DNA from: Dehalococcoidia bacterium
GTDB lineage: Bacteria; Chloroflexota; Dehalococcoidia; Dehalococcoidales; Fen-1064
Reading direction: 5' to 3'
Assembly: GCA_030691775.1 (NCBI GenBank)
Contig: JAUYDN010000274.1
Coordinates: 1 to 15,479 of the forward strand
Length of the DNA stretch: 15,479 nucleotides
Below are positions 1-7,885 of this stretch, piece by piece (position 1 is the first letter of the stretch; every line of letters starts with the position of its first letter). The notes under the pieces are model-generated. The model saw only the letters and a program-made list of their open reading frames with translations, searched no databases and was not told where the DNA came from. The translations under genes were made by a program, and so were the position numbers.

Positions 1-959
1 ACGTAGAAGTTGTACTCCCAGGCACGCTGGCGGGTGGGGCGGCTTTCAATCTTGGTGAGATTGATATCAGCTTCGGAGAATCTTTTCAACGCTGAGAACA
101 GTGCACCCGGTTTATGCTTTACCGAAAAAACGATAGAAGTCTTATCTTTACCTGTGGGCGGGGAATCTTGCGGCGAGAGGATGAAGAAGCGGGTGAAATT
201 GTTAGGGTTATCCTCGATGCCGCGCGCCAGGATTTTCATGCCGTAAATTTCCGCGGCACGGGCACTGGCAACAGCCGCCCCGTCCTTGATATTCTGTTCC
301 TTGATGAGCTTGACACTGCCGGCGGTATCGTAGGTGGAAACAAGCTCGCTGTTGAGATGGCGCAGGAACGCCTGGCTCTGTCCCAGTGCCTGCGGGTGGG
401 AGTAGATACGCTTGATGCTATCCAGGCTCGCGGTTGGATTAGCGATGAGGCAGTGGGAAATGCGCAGTTCTATTTCCCCGCAGACCTTGAGTGCGGAGTT
501 CAGAAACAGGTCGTAGACGCGGCTGATACTGCCTTCCAGTGAATTCTCCACGGGCACGACTCCATAGGGCACGACGTCCTGTTCCACGGCTTTGAAAACG
601 GCATCGAGTGTTTCCAGCGGCTTGACCTGCACGCCCGGACCGAAGAACTGAAAAGCCGCCTCCTCGCTGTAAGCGCCAATCTCGCCCTGGAAAGCGATGA
701 CCGTCCCCTGGACGCTCTTGGAGGCGTTGACTATCTGCCGGTAGATGCTTTCGATATCCTTTTCATTGATGCTCTCTTTCCGCGCGATTTCCCGCACGTT
801 CGACAGCACCCGCTCTTCGCGGGCGGTATCCTCGATACGCTGACCGGTCTTCTGCTTTTCCTTTCCGATTTCTTGCGCCTGGTGGATACGTTCCGCGATG
901 AGCTTCACGATTTTCGCATCGGCATCATCGATTTTCTTACGTAGCTCTTCGAGACTCAT
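1..959 (-). CDS. pheA: Bifunctional chorismate mutase / prephenate dehydratase, 3' end cut by window edge
   Basis: The product converts chorismate to prephenate and then to phenylpyruvate, the committed branch to phenylalanine, in the cytoplasm. About 319 residues are visible. Residues 1-80 form an AroQ-type helical chorismate mutase domain (start MSLEELRKKIDDADAKIV). The prephenate dehydratase domain runs from about 86 to 260, with AFQGEIGAYSE at 89-99, VPVENS at 135-140, a Thr-containing YDTAGS at 210-215 and TRFF at 256-259. An ACT regulatory domain follows (TSIVFSV at 274-280, KPGAL at 283-287, ESRP at 305-308), which in this family binds Phe for feedback inhibition. There is no stop codon before position 1; by family length perhaps 35-60 residues are missing. 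The ATG shares bases with the aroC TGA stop (ATGA), so translation is probably coupled. It is the last visible gene of the aro operon. A plus-strand ORF at 114-542 is its antisense shadow. Confidence 0.95.
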   Translation of the reverse strand, partial: MSLEELRKKIDDADAKIVKLIAERIHQAQEIGKEKQKTGQRIEDTAREERVLSNVREIARKESINEKDIESIYRQIVNASKSVQGTVIAFQGEIGAYSEEAAFQFFGPGVQVKPLETLDAVFKAVEQDVVPYGVVPVENSLEGSISRVYDLFLNSALKVCGEIELRISHCLIANPTASLDSIKRIYSHPQALGQSQAFLRHLNSELVSTYDTAGSVKLIKEQNIKDGAAVASARAAEIYGMKILARGIEDNPNNFTRFFILSPQDSPPTGKDKTSIVFSVKHKPGALFSALKRFSEADINLTKIESRPTRQRAWEYNFY

Positions 960-2044
960 TTAATTACCTCCGGGATAAGTTGTGCCCGCAGGGCGTGGTC
1001 GCAAAGCACGATTGCCAGCATCGCCGCTACCACCGGCACCGCCCTGGGTACGATACAGGCATCGTGTCTGCCCACGATTTCCAGTCCGACGTCCTCCATT
1101 TTTTCAATGTCCACAGTTTTCTGCGGTCGTCCGATGGAAGGTGTCGGTTTGACCGCCACCCGGACTGTGATGGGCATACCGTTGCTGATGCCGCCGAGAA
1201 TGCCGCCGGCATTATTGGTGATGGTTGTTATCCTGCCCCGTTTCATCACAAAGGGGTCGTTGTTCTCCGAGCCTCGCATTTTTGCCGCGGCGAATCCCGC
1301 CCCGAACTCCACACCCTTGACCGCCGGGATGGCGAACAGGGCTTTTGCCAGGTCGCCTTCCAGTGTATCGAAGACCGGCTCACCGATTCCAGCCGGGACG
1401 TTGAGGGCAATTCCTTCGATGATACCGCCCAGGCTGTCGCCTTCACCACGCGCCTTCTCGATTGCCAGGAGCATTTTCGCCGTTGCATCAGCATCGGCGC
1501 ACTTCAGGGGAGTGGCATCCACCTTACGGACTGCAGGCAGAGTGGCAGTCTTTGCCGCAATCCCCCCGATTTCTACGGTGTGGGCTAAAGTCTCCACTTT
1601 TATGGTACCGAGAAGCTTTTTTGCCACCGCGCCTGCCATGACGAAGCCGGCAGTAATCCGGCCGGAGAATTGGCCACCCCCGCGGTAGTCATTGAAACCG
1701 CCGTATTTCATAAACGCTGTGTAATCAGCGTGCCCGGGCCGGAGTAATGCTTTCGTGCGCTCATAGGCACTGGCATCGGTGTCTTTATTCCAGATAATCA
1801 TGCAAACCGGTGTGCCTGTAGTACGGTTATTGAAGACGCCGGAGAGAATCTCGACCCGGTCCTCTTCCATTCGGCGAGTGGAAGCAACTCCCCGCCCTGC
1901 TCTTCTCTTATCCACCTCTTTTTGAACGTCGGTTTCCGCCAACGGTAGACCGGCGGGACAGCCATCTATCACCACGCCGATGCCTCTGCCGTGGCTCTCC
2001 CCGAAGCTGGTGACGGTAAATAGTTTGCCGAGACTATTCCCCAT
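956..2044 (-). CDS. aroC: Chorismate synthase
   Basis: This enzyme catalyses the last common step, EPSP to chorismate, and needs reduced FMN that is not net consumed. The 362-residue length is normal for the family. Visible signatures are FGESHG near 14-19 (His18), RPGHADY at 102-108 (His105), RGGGQFSGRITAG at 121-133 and GRHDACIVPRAVP at 325-337 (His327). The GGGQFSGR form differs from the proteobacterial GGGRSSAR and resembles versions I know from Firmicutes and Chloroflexota. The ATG lies inside the last codons of aroA (11-base overlap), with GGGAGGA about 9 bases upstream as ribosome binding site. Its stop overlaps the pheA start. This packing implies one polycistronic message with translational coupling. 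Confidence 0.97.
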   Translation of the reverse strand: MGNSLGKLFTVTSFGESHGRGIGVVIDGCPAGLPLAETDVQKEVDKRRAGRGVASTRRMEEDRVEILSGVFNNRTTGTPVCMIIWNKDTDASAYERTKALLRPGHADYTAFMKYGGFNDYRGGGQFSGRITAGFVMAGAVAKKLLGTIKVETLAHTVEIGGIAAKTATLPAVRKVDATPLKCADADATAKMLLAIEKARGEGDSLGGIIEGIALNVPAGIGEPVFDTLEGDLAKALFAIPAVKGVEFGAGFAAAKMRGSENNDPFVMKRGRITTITNNAGGILGGISNGMPITVRVAVKPTPSIGRPQKTVDIEKMEDVGLEIVGRHDACIVPRAVPVVAAMLAIVLCDHALRAQLIPEVIK

Positions 2045-3299
2045 CCAGTTTTATCCTCCCTCCCAGGCTTTTCATGACATCCCACCACTCAGGGTAGGTC
2101 TTACCGACACATTCTGCGCCTTCAATCGTTACTTTGCCAGTAACCGTGCCCAGCAAGCTGAACGCCATGGCAATCCTGTGGTCGTTCTTGCTGTCTATGG
2201 TCGCACCGTGAGGCTTACCGCCGGTGATGGTCAGATAGTCCTTTTCTTCGGTGACCTTGATACCCATACGGGTCAAACCCTCGCCGACAGCCGCCACCCG
2301 GTTGGATTCTTTGAGCCTTGCCCGGGCGATGCCGGTAAGGACGCTCTTACCTTCGGCTACTGCCGCAAGCACGGCAACCGTCGGCAGGAGGTCGATGCAA
2401 TCGGTCAGGTCGGCTTTAACGGCATTGAGCTTCGACTGCGTCACGATAACCGAGTTCCTGCCTATGGTGACGCCGGCACCCATCCCCTGTAAGAAATCGA
2501 GCAACATCCGGTCGCCCTGCATCGACTCTGTCGGGAGATTGGCCACCTCGACCTCGCCTGCCAGCGCGCCGAGCGCCAGGGGGTAGGACGCCGACGACCA
2601 GTCACCCTCGATGCGGAACTTCGTCGGCTGGTACTTTTGCGGGAAGACCTGGAACTCGTCCATCGTATCATTAAAAGCCACTGTAATCCCGAACCACTGC
2701 ATCGCATCCATGGTCATTAAAACGTACGGTTTCGATTCCAACGGCGTCGTCACCCTGATGATAATGTCTTTTTCCGCGAAGGGCGCTACCAGCAGGAGAG
2801 CAGACACGTATTGACTGCTGATATCACCTGGGAGGCTGGTAATGCCACCCTTCAGCTTGCCACCCTGTACAGTGACCGGCGGCAGGTCGTTGGGGGCGGA
2901 GCATTTCACCCCGAGTTGCCGCAGGGCATTTAACAGCGGCTCTTCCGGGCGTCGCGAGAGAGATGCGCCCGCGGTCAGTCTGCAGGTCCCGGGAATCACC
3001 GAACAGAGCGCCGTCATGAAGCGCAGGGTAGCGGCGGAATCCCCGCAGTAGAGGTCGGAGTCCGGCGTGTGGAAATCACCACCCTCGATTGTCCATGAAG
3101 TCTTGTTGTGCCGCACACGGGTGCCTATTTTCCGCAGTACGTTTGAAGCCGCATCCGTATCGTCGGAGCCCAGCGGGTACATAATCTGGCTTTTCCCACG
3201 CCCCAGCGCGCCGCACATCAGGCCGCGGATGGTATAGCTCTTGGAGGGTGGTGCGGGGACACTACCCTTGATGCTACCCCTGGAAATTGAAGCCTTCAT
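2034..3299 (-). CDS. aroA: 3-phosphoshikimate 1-carboxyvinyltransferase (EPSP synthase)
   Basis: The enzyme joins phosphoenolpyruvate to shikimate 3-phosphate, the sixth step of the pathway. The 421 residues match the usual size. Seen in the protein: PPSKSYTIRG at 17-26 (Lys20, Ser21, Arg25, the substrate clamp), GDSAATLRF at 86-94, SSQYVSALL at 161-169, catalytic Asp303 in CIDLLPTVAV, RLKESNR at 328-334 (Glu331), NDHRIAM at 372-378 and GKTYPEWW with Lys400. Ala89 sits where Escherichia coli AroA has Gly96; Ala there is found in glyphosate-insensitive enzymes, so insensitivity is possible but unproven. The ATG is preceded by GAGG about 4-5 bases upstream and lies 26 bases inside aroK. The 3' end overlaps aroC. 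Confidence 0.97.
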   Translation of the reverse strand: MKASISRGSIKGSVPAPPSKSYTIRGLMCGALGRGKSQIMYPLGSDDTDAASNVLRKIGTRVRHNKTSWTIEGGDFHTPDSDLYCGDSAATLRFMTALCSVIPGTCRLTAGASLSRRPEEPLLNALRQLGVKCSAPNDLPPVTVQGGKLKGGITSLPGDISSQYVSALLLVAPFAEKDIIIRVTTPLESKPYVLMTMDAMQWFGITVAFNDTMDEFQVFPQKYQPTKFRIEGDWSSASYPLALGALAGEVEVANLPTESMQGDRMLLDFLQGMGAGVTIGRNSVIVTQSKLNAVKADLTDCIDLLPTVAVLAAVAEGKSVLTGIARARLKESNRVAAVGEGLTRMGIKVTEEKDYLTITGGKPHGATIDSKNDHRIAMAFSLLGTVTGKVTIEGAECVGKTYPEWWDVMKSLGGRIKLDGE

Positions 3300-3813
3300 A
3301 GTTCCTCAGTTTTTCGATAATCTGGTCAGTGATTTGTTCCAGGCTGTGTTTTGAAGTATTGATGGTAAAATCTGCGGCGCGTTCATAATACGGACGGCGG
3401 TATTTAAGCAGTTCCCGGATACGGGTTGCGGGGTCGCTGGCAGCCGTAAGCATCGGACGGGAGTCACGGTCGGCAGAAGTGCGTTTCAATACTGTTTCGG
3501 GTGAAGCTGTCAGAAGAATAAGCACGCTGGTTTTCTTGAGACGGGCAATATTAATAGTGTTGAGCACCACCCCACCCCCGCAGGCTATGACCTGTTTCTT
3601 GCCGCGGGCAACCTGCTTGATAGCTTCGATTTCCAGCTCACGGAAGGCGATTTCTCCATCCTGGGCGAAGATATCCGGGGTGGACTTGCCTGCCATCTGT
3701 TCTATGAGTGCGTCGACCTCGACGAACTGCCAGATGAGCTTTTTTGCCAGCACCTGTCCCATGGAAGTCTTACCCGTGCCCATAAAACCAACCAGAGCGA
3801 TGTTAGTTTTCAT
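3274..3813 (-). CDS. aroK: Shikimate kinase
   Basis: It phosphorylates shikimate at the 3-hydroxyl with ATP, the fifth step. The 179-residue protein has a P-loop GFMGTGKT at 9-16, a substrate-binding Asp34 (VEVDALIE), Arg58 in FRELE, the glycine triplet GGG at 79-81 (CGGGVV), the lid segment RDSRPML at 116-122 and KYRRPYYERAAD at 137-148 with the adenine/phosphate-contacting Arg. All expected catalytic residues are present. Only a very close AGGA precedes the ATG (2 bases away), with a further AAGGGG about 18 bases upstream, so initiation may be modest. It lies 85 bases after aroE and its end overlaps the aroA start by 26 bases. Confidence 0.96.
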   Translation of the reverse strand: MKTNIALVGFMGTGKTSMGQVLAKKLIWQFVEVDALIEQMAGKSTPDIFAQDGEIAFRELEIEAIKQVARGKKQVIACGGGVVLNTINIARLKKTSVLILLTASPETVLKRTSADRDSRPMLTAASDPATRIRELLKYRRPYYERAADFTINTSKHSLEQITDQIIEKLRNYEGFNFQG

Positions 3814-3829
3814 TTCCTGGTTATTTTTT

Positions 3830-3881
3830 CCCCTTTGATAAAGGGGGAGGTGACAAGCTCTCTCCCTGAAAGGGGCGAGAG
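3830..3881. repeat. Palindromic hairpins in aroE-aroK gap
   Basis: Between aroE and aroK lies CCCCTTT-GAT-AAAGGGG (3830-3846), followed by GGAGGTGACA and a second imperfect hairpin around 3858-3881 (CTCTC...GAGAG with a CCT-GAA-AGG centre). The first hairpin and its tail closely resemble the element at 4988-5015, which also ends in GGGGGAGG, one variable base, then GACA. There is no U-tract after the stems on the minus strand, so these do not look like terminators. They may stabilise or segment the polycistronic message, or be a dispersed repeat family. Confidence 0.6.
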
Positions 3882-3898
3882 GATTGCCTGGCGTTCTC

Positions 3899-4780
3899 CT
3901 ATCCTTTCTTCAGTATTTTTTGCGCCGTCTGCCGCATCAGGTCAACGGGTGCGTGTTGTCCGGTCCATTTCTCGAAGGCGAGCACGCCCTGCCAGATGAG
4001 CATCTCCAAGCCACTGATGGTGCGGGCGCCCGCGGTTTTAGCCTCGCGGAGAAGGCGCGTCTCTAATGGATTATACACAATATCGAAGACCAGTAAGCTG
4101 GCGCAGAGCAGGTCAGCGGGAAACGGGCTTTCGTTTGCGCCCGGAGTCATGCCTACGCTCGTAGCGTTCACGAGGATGTCAGTATCCGGAATGACGCGCT
4201 CGATTTTCTCCCGCGTCAGCTCACCAACGCCGACAGGCATGTGGTAAGCCGTGCCGATATTGCGGGCAATGTCCTCCGCCCAGGGTAGTTCCTCTTTACG
4301 GTTGAGGATGGTCAGGTAACCGCCCTCCGCGGCGATAATGAAGGCGATGGCTCGTGCCGCTCCACCCGCTCCGAGCAGGAGTATTTTCTTACCCTTCGGC
4401 TCCCCGCGCTCTCCGCCCCCCTCTTTCAATGCCTGCAAGAAACCGGAGGCATCTGTGTTGTAGCCGGTCAGTGCGCCGTCTTCGTTCACAATCGTATTCA
4501 CCGCGCCGATTTTCTCCGCCAGCGGGTCCAGCCGGTCGAGAAACGGAATAACATTCACTTTATGCGGGATGGTGACGTTCAAGCCCCTGATGTTCAGCGC
4601 TTTCATCCCGGCAATAGCTTTGCCGAGCTGTGCCGGCGTCACCCTGAAAGCGACATAGATATAGTCGAGTTCCAGTTGTCTGAAAGCGGCGTTATGCATC
4701 GCCGGCGACATCGTGTGCTCAATGGGGTCACCGATAACGCCGCAGACGCTGGTTTTCCCTGAGATTGTCCAGTCGTTCAT
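3899..4780 (-). CDS. aroE: Shikimate dehydrogenase (NADP+)
   Basis: It reduces 3-dehydroshikimate to shikimate, the fourth step. The 293 residues show the N-terminal shikimate site GDPIEHTMSPAMHNAAF (17-33; Thr23 and Ser25 replace the usual Ser-x-Ser pair), NVTIPHK with catalytic Lys74, GYNTD with Asp110, the nucleotide loop GAGGAARA at 137-144 and NRK at 160-162, which suggests NADP preference. NATSVGM at 205-211 and the C-terminal GLEMLIWQG at 257-265 complete the family pattern. The ribosome binding site is weak (GACGGA upstream of a U-run). It is separated from aroD by 243 bases of palindromic repeats, the largest gap in the operon. Confidence 0.96.
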   Translation of the reverse strand: MNDWTISGKTSVCGVIGDPIEHTMSPAMHNAAFRQLELDYIYVAFRVTPAQLGKAIAGMKALNIRGLNVTIPHKVNVIPFLDRLDPLAEKIGAVNTIVNEDGALTGYNTDASGFLQALKEGGGERGEPKGKKILLLGAGGAARAIAFIIAAEGGYLTILNRKEELPWAEDIARNIGTAYHMPVGVGELTREKIERVIPDTDILVNATSVGMTPGANESPFPADLLCASLLVFDIVYNPLETRLLREAKTAGARTISGLEMLIWQGVLAFEKWTGQHAPVDLMRQTAQKILKKG

Positions 4781-4795
4781 AAAAATCCGTCTTTA

Positions 4796-4870
4796 CCCCC
4801 CTTGGCACTTCGCCTCAAAAGTCGAGTGACTTTGTCACCCTGACCCACTCTGGTGGGGAGAAAGGGGGGG
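4796..4870. repeat. Compound inverted repeat, aroD-aroE gap
   Basis: An outer inverted repeat of CCCCCCTT (4796-4803) and AAGGGGGG (within 4861-4870) encloses two small hairpins: GTGAC-TTT-GTCAC at 4826-4838 and CCCAC-TCTG-GTGGG at 4844-4857. This looks like a mobile palindromic element of the REP/MITE sort, without any coding capacity. It is transcribed as part of the aro message just upstream of the aroE start. Confidence 0.55.
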
Positions 4871-4937
4871 TTGACTATTGAAATTTGTGATTTGGACTTT
4901 TTCTCTAAAAGGGTCTCCCTGCCTGCTGAGTAGTGCT

Positions 4938-4974
4938 GGAGATTCTTCGTTCACTTCGTTCCTCAGAATGACAT
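4938..4974. repeat. Short palindromic repeat ending in GAATGACA
   Basis: GGAGATTCTTCG at one side and CCTCAGAATGACA at the other form an imperfect hairpin (ATTCT...AGAAT). The same termini (GGATTC... and ...GAGAATGACA) frame the element at 14940-14993, although the centres differ. That makes two copies of one dispersed repeat family within this window. Confidence 0.55.
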
Positions 4975-4987
4975 TTGGGACAACGCC

Positions 4988-5015
4988 CCTCCCTTTGCGA
5001 AAGGGGGAGGAGACA
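4988..5015. repeat. G/C-rich hairpin repeat after aroD stop
   Basis: CCTCCCTTT-GCG-AAAGGGGGAGG forms a strong hairpin beginning 13 bases after the aroD stop codon. It is followed (plus strand) by AGACA. The minus-strand RNA would not carry a U-tract, so intrinsic termination is unlikely. It is a relative of 3830-3855. Confidence 0.55.
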
Positions 5016-5023
5016 GTTTCACT

Positions 5024-5677
5024 CTAGGGCAGTATACCGTAAAGATTGTACATATCGATAACAGGGATTTGCCCGGGTGCGGATTCACTGCCTTTCTCCA
5101 CGGCGCCGTACGTGAAATCAGCGCCGGCGAGCGGTGAAAGTACGCGGCTTGCCATACCGTGCGGTCCCATCGCAAACGCGACCACTCGCGTGCCGGGAAA
5201 CTCCCGGATGAGCCTCAATACTGCCAGGTTATCCTCGAAACTATGCGCAAAGGTCACGACCTTGCAGATATCGGCGCCCAGTTTGATTTCTTTCTGCACG
5301 GCTTGTTTCAACCTGTCCAGTGGCGGAGTCTTTTCAAAATCATGGAAAGAGAGCAGGCAGGTGGCGCGCTTCTTGATGAACGTGATGATGTTCTCCACGT
5401 TCTTGGCATTAACCTCGACATCGACGATTTTCGCCCCCAGTTCGATTGCCTGGAGCAGTTTCTCGATGCGGCGCGCTTCGTTACCCTGCCATTTACCACC
5501 CTCTTCCACCAGACGGTTGCAGGCAATCCAGGGTTTGGTCAGCTTTCTGGCAACCTCCGTCCAGCCATCCCCGATGATATCGATACGCACCTCGTACATA
5601 TCGACGAACGGCTCCACTTCTTTAATGGCTTTTAAATCCGTATTGATAATGGTGGCGCACAATTTTGGTATTTTCAT
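5024..5677 (-). CDS. aroD: 3-dehydroquinate dehydratase, type I
   Basis: It dehydrates 3-dehydroquinate to 3-dehydroshikimate, the third step, through a Schiff base with a lysine. The 217-residue protein is the short form of the type I TIM barrel (Escherichia coli AroD is 252). Visible are the strand/substrate Glu-Arg pair in YEVRIDI at 28-34, SFHDF with catalytic His112, and Lys139 in ADICKVV. The His-Lys spacing of 27 residues matches His143/Lys170 of E. coli. AFAMGPHGMASRV at 167-179 is the typical phosphate/carboxylate loop. It starts 22 bases after aroB; an AGGAG lies about 14 bases upstream, farther than ideal, with GGTGAG nearer. Confidence 0.96.
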   Translation of the reverse strand: MKIPKLCATIINTDLKAIKEVEPFVDMYEVRIDIIGDGWTEVARKLTKPWIACNRLVEEGGKWQGNEARRIEKLLQAIELGAKIVDVEVNAKNVENIITFIKKRATCLLSFHDFEKTPPLDRLKQAVQKEIKLGADICKVVTFAHSFEDNLAVLRLIREFPGTRVVAFAMGPHGMASRVLSPLAGADFTYGAVEKGSESAPGQIPVIDMYNLYGILP

Positions 5678-5699
5678 TTCAAACTCACCAGCTCCTGTT

Positions 5700-6776
5700 T
5701 CAGGTACGTGACAAGATTTTCTCTACCAAAGTCATATTCACATCATCTGTTACAAATACGTCCCCGATAGCGCGGGGCAGGACAAACTTTATTTTACCAC
5801 CAGCCACTTTTTTATCGTGTGTCATCGCAGACATTACCCTGCCGAGCTCTACTTTTGGCATCTTTGTCATCAAGCCGGCACGTCTGAGGAGCTTGCGTAT
5901 TCTGACCACGTCGCTGTTTTCGAAAACGCCCATCTCGCTCGCAATCAATACCGCCGCCATCATACCGATTGCAACCGATTGCCCGTGTGAAATCCTGAAT
6001 TCCGTGACGGTCTCGATGGCGTGCCCGACCGTGTGCCCGAAATTGAGAATATTCCGCAAACCAGTGTCCTTTTCGTCCTTTTCCACTACCTCTGCTTTGA
6101 TTTTAGCTGACACCGCTACGATATGCTCGAAGACGCCGGCATCGAGGGCTTTTATGCGGTCGAGGTGCTCTTCCAAATAGCCAAGGAATTCAGCATCCCG
6201 GATGACGGCGTATTTGATAACCTCGCCCAGCCCGCTGGTTAGCTCTGAGGGTGGTAAGGTCTGCAACGTGGTAATATCGGATATTACGAGACGCGGCTGG
6301 TAGAACGCACCGATTTTATTTTTCAACTGGCTGTGGTTGACAGCGACCTTACCGCCGATACTGCTATCCACCTGGGCGAGCAGGGTAGTGGGCAATTGCA
6401 CCAGCGGTACACCGCGCATGTAGGTAGCGGCTACGAACCCTGCCACATCCCCGATGACTCCACCCCCCAGCGCCAGTACGGGTGTGCCGCGCTCCGCGCC
6501 TGCGTCAGTCAACTCCTGGTAAAGCCGGCCGGCGGTCTCCAGCGACTTGTGTTCCTCGCCTTCAGGTATCTCAAGGAGGGTGGTCTTGAAACCGTTGCCA
6601 GTCAGGCTCTGCCGCAAGCTGATACCATACAGGTTTTTCACGGTCGGGTCTGTGATGATGACCGCTTTGTCATTACAACCGAGGTCTTTCAGCAGACGTC
6701 CCGTCTCGGAAAGCAAACCGGGCCCTATAAGTACATCGTATCCGTTCTGCCCCAGCCTGACGCGGATTTTTTTCAT
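5700..6776 (-). CDS. aroB: 3-dehydroquinate synthase
   Basis: It closes the ring of DAHP to form 3-dehydroquinate, the second step, using bound NAD+ and a divalent metal. The 358 residues contain the NAD-binding GGGVIGDVAGFVAA at 104-117, PTTLLAQVDSSIGGK at 129-143, and the metal ligands Glu185 (GLGEVIKYA), His248 (FGHTVGHA) and His264 (ISHGQSVAIGM). Family length and all key residues are intact. It begins 9 bases after the aroF stop; a GGAGG inside the end of aroF lies 13 bases upstream of its ATG, so re-initiation after aroF is likely. Confidence 0.97.
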   Translation of the reverse strand: MKKIRVRLGQNGYDVLIGPGLLSETGRLLKDLGCNDKAVIITDPTVKNLYGISLRQSLTGNGFKTTLLEIPEGEEHKSLETAGRLYQELTDAGAERGTPVLALGGGVIGDVAGFVAATYMRGVPLVQLPTTLLAQVDSSIGGKVAVNHSQLKNKIGAFYQPRLVISDITTLQTLPPSELTSGLGEVIKYAVIRDAEFLGYLEEHLDRIKALDAGVFEHIVAVSAKIKAEVVEKDEKDTGLRNILNFGHTVGHAIETVTEFRISHGQSVAIGMMAAVLIASEMGVFENSDVVRIRKLLRRAGLMTKMPKVELGRVMSAMTHDKKVAGGKIKFVLPRAIGDVFVTDDVNMTLVEKILSRT

Positions 6777-6785
6777 CTGCCGGTA

Positions 6786-7853
6786 CTAGCCTCCGTTTTT
6801 CCTGCCGCCGATAGCTTTATGAATTTGCCGGCAAGCCGTGATAAGCTCCTTACATTCCGCGGGCGTAATCTGCTGAGCGCTATCTACGAGTGCTTCCTCC
6901 GGGTTGTGGTGCACCTCGACAATCAAACCGCAAGCCCCTACGGCAATGCCCGCACAGCTCAGGTTGAAAATGAGGTCGCGCCTGCCTGCGGCATGGCTCG
7001 GGTCGATGATGACCGGCAGGTAAGTCTCCTTCTGGATGACCGGCACCGCCGCCAGGTCGAGCGTGTATCTAGTATAGCTTTTCCCTTTGCCCAGAGGCAA
7101 GATGCCCCGCTCACACAAAATAATGTCTTTATTGTCTTCGGCAACCATGTATTCGGCAAAGGAAAGGAACTCCTCGATGCCGGCACCGAAGTGCCGCTTG
7201 TACAGTATGGGTTTCTTCTTGCGCGCCACGGCGATGAGCAGGTCCTGGTCGTACATGTTGCGCGCGCCAATCTGGATGATATCCACGTATTTCGCTACCA
7301 GGTCTACCTGTGATTCTCCCCTGATTTCGGTGACGACCGGCATTTCATAGCGGTCGCCGGCTTCTCTCATCCAGGTCAGTGCTTCTTCGGCTTCGTCCTC
7401 ACCGGCGGCGCCCAGCCCCTGGAAAGAGTGGACAGAAGTACGGGGCTTAAAAATACCGCCGCGCAGAATATGGGCGCCCGCCTTCTTCACCCCCTCGGCG
7501 ATGGTCATCAGCTGTGCCTTGCTCTCCACGGCGCAGGGTCCGGCGATGAAGACCGGCTCGTCCCCGCCGATGCGGACATCGCCAACCTTGATAATACGGC
7601 GTTCACTCTGGTCGCCTGCCATCCGCGCGTATTCACGGGTGATAAGTTTATAGGGCGTTTCGACCATTCTTGCCTCCTTCACTCCGGGTAAGACGGCAAA
7701 GTGGTCGAAAGGCACACCACGCTCATCACCAATCAACCCGATGACGGTGCGGTAATCACCCTGGGACACATCGGCGCGCAAGCCGTACTTCTCAATCTCA
7801 CGGATCACGTGGTCGATTTGCTCTTTGGTGGCATCGCTCTTCATGATAATCAT
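6786..7853 (-). CDS. aroF: 3-deoxy-7-phosphoheptulonate (DAHP) synthase, type I-beta with N-terminal regulatory domain
   Basis: It condenses phosphoenolpyruvate and erythrose 4-phosphate, the entry step of the pathway. Of 355 residues, about 1-75 form a ferredoxin-like/ACT-like domain (MIIMKSDATKEQ...), known in Thermotoga maritima DAHP synthase to mediate Tyr/Phe feedback inhibition. The barrel follows, with FIAGPCAVES (metal-binding Cys107), KPRTSVHSFQGLG at 136-148, QIGARNM at 194-200, YKRHFG at 218-223, DPSHAAGRR (His287) and EVHHNP at 313-318. TSVHSFQG differs from the common TSPYSFQG. ATG at 7853 is chosen over the abutting GTG at 7856, because GAGGAGG (7866-7860) is 6 bases from the ATG but only 3 from the GTG. 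It is the first structural gene of the operon, directly behind the attenuator. Confidence 0.96.
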   Translation of the reverse strand: MIIMKSDATKEQIDHVIREIEKYGLRADVSQGDYRTVIGLIGDERGVPFDHFAVLPGVKEARMVETPYKLITREYARMAGDQSERRIIKVGDVRIGGDEPVFIAGPCAVESKAQLMTIAEGVKKAGAHILRGGIFKPRTSVHSFQGLGAAGEDEAEEALTWMREAGDRYEMPVVTEIRGESQVDLVAKYVDIIQIGARNMYDQDLLIAVARKKKPILYKRHFGAGIEEFLSFAEYMVAEDNKDIILCERGILPLGKGKSYTRYTLDLAAVPVIQKETYLPVIIDPSHAAGRRDLIFNLSCAGIAVGACGLIVEVHHNPEEALVDSAQQITPAECKELITACRQIHKAIGGRKNGG

Positions 7854-7859
7854 CACTTT

Positions 7860-7866
7860 CCTCCTC
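7860..7866 (-). promoter_or_regulatory. Ribosome binding site of aroF
   Basis: GAGGAGG on the minus strand, 6 bases before ATG at 7853 and 3 before GTG at 7856. It decides the start of aroF and is the strongest Shine-Dalgarno sequence in the operon. It lies outside the terminator hairpin, so it should be free in both leader conformations. Confidence 0.8.
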
Positions 7867-7885
7867 GGCGACGTATAATAAATGA

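Noticed and set aside
980..1688. Plus-strand ORFs of 202 and 193 codons over aroC
   Set aside because: Antisense to conserved chorismate synthase motifs; their proteins show no known pattern.
3830..5015. Internal terminators of the aro operon at the G/C hairpins
   Set aside because: The minus-strand RNA has no U-tract after these stems, so they do not meet the criteria for intrinsic termination.
7854..7856. GTG as start codon of aroF
   Set aside because: Only 3 bases from the Shine-Dalgarno sequence, whereas the next codon, ATG at 7853, has ideal 6-base spacing and gives the family-typical N-terminus.
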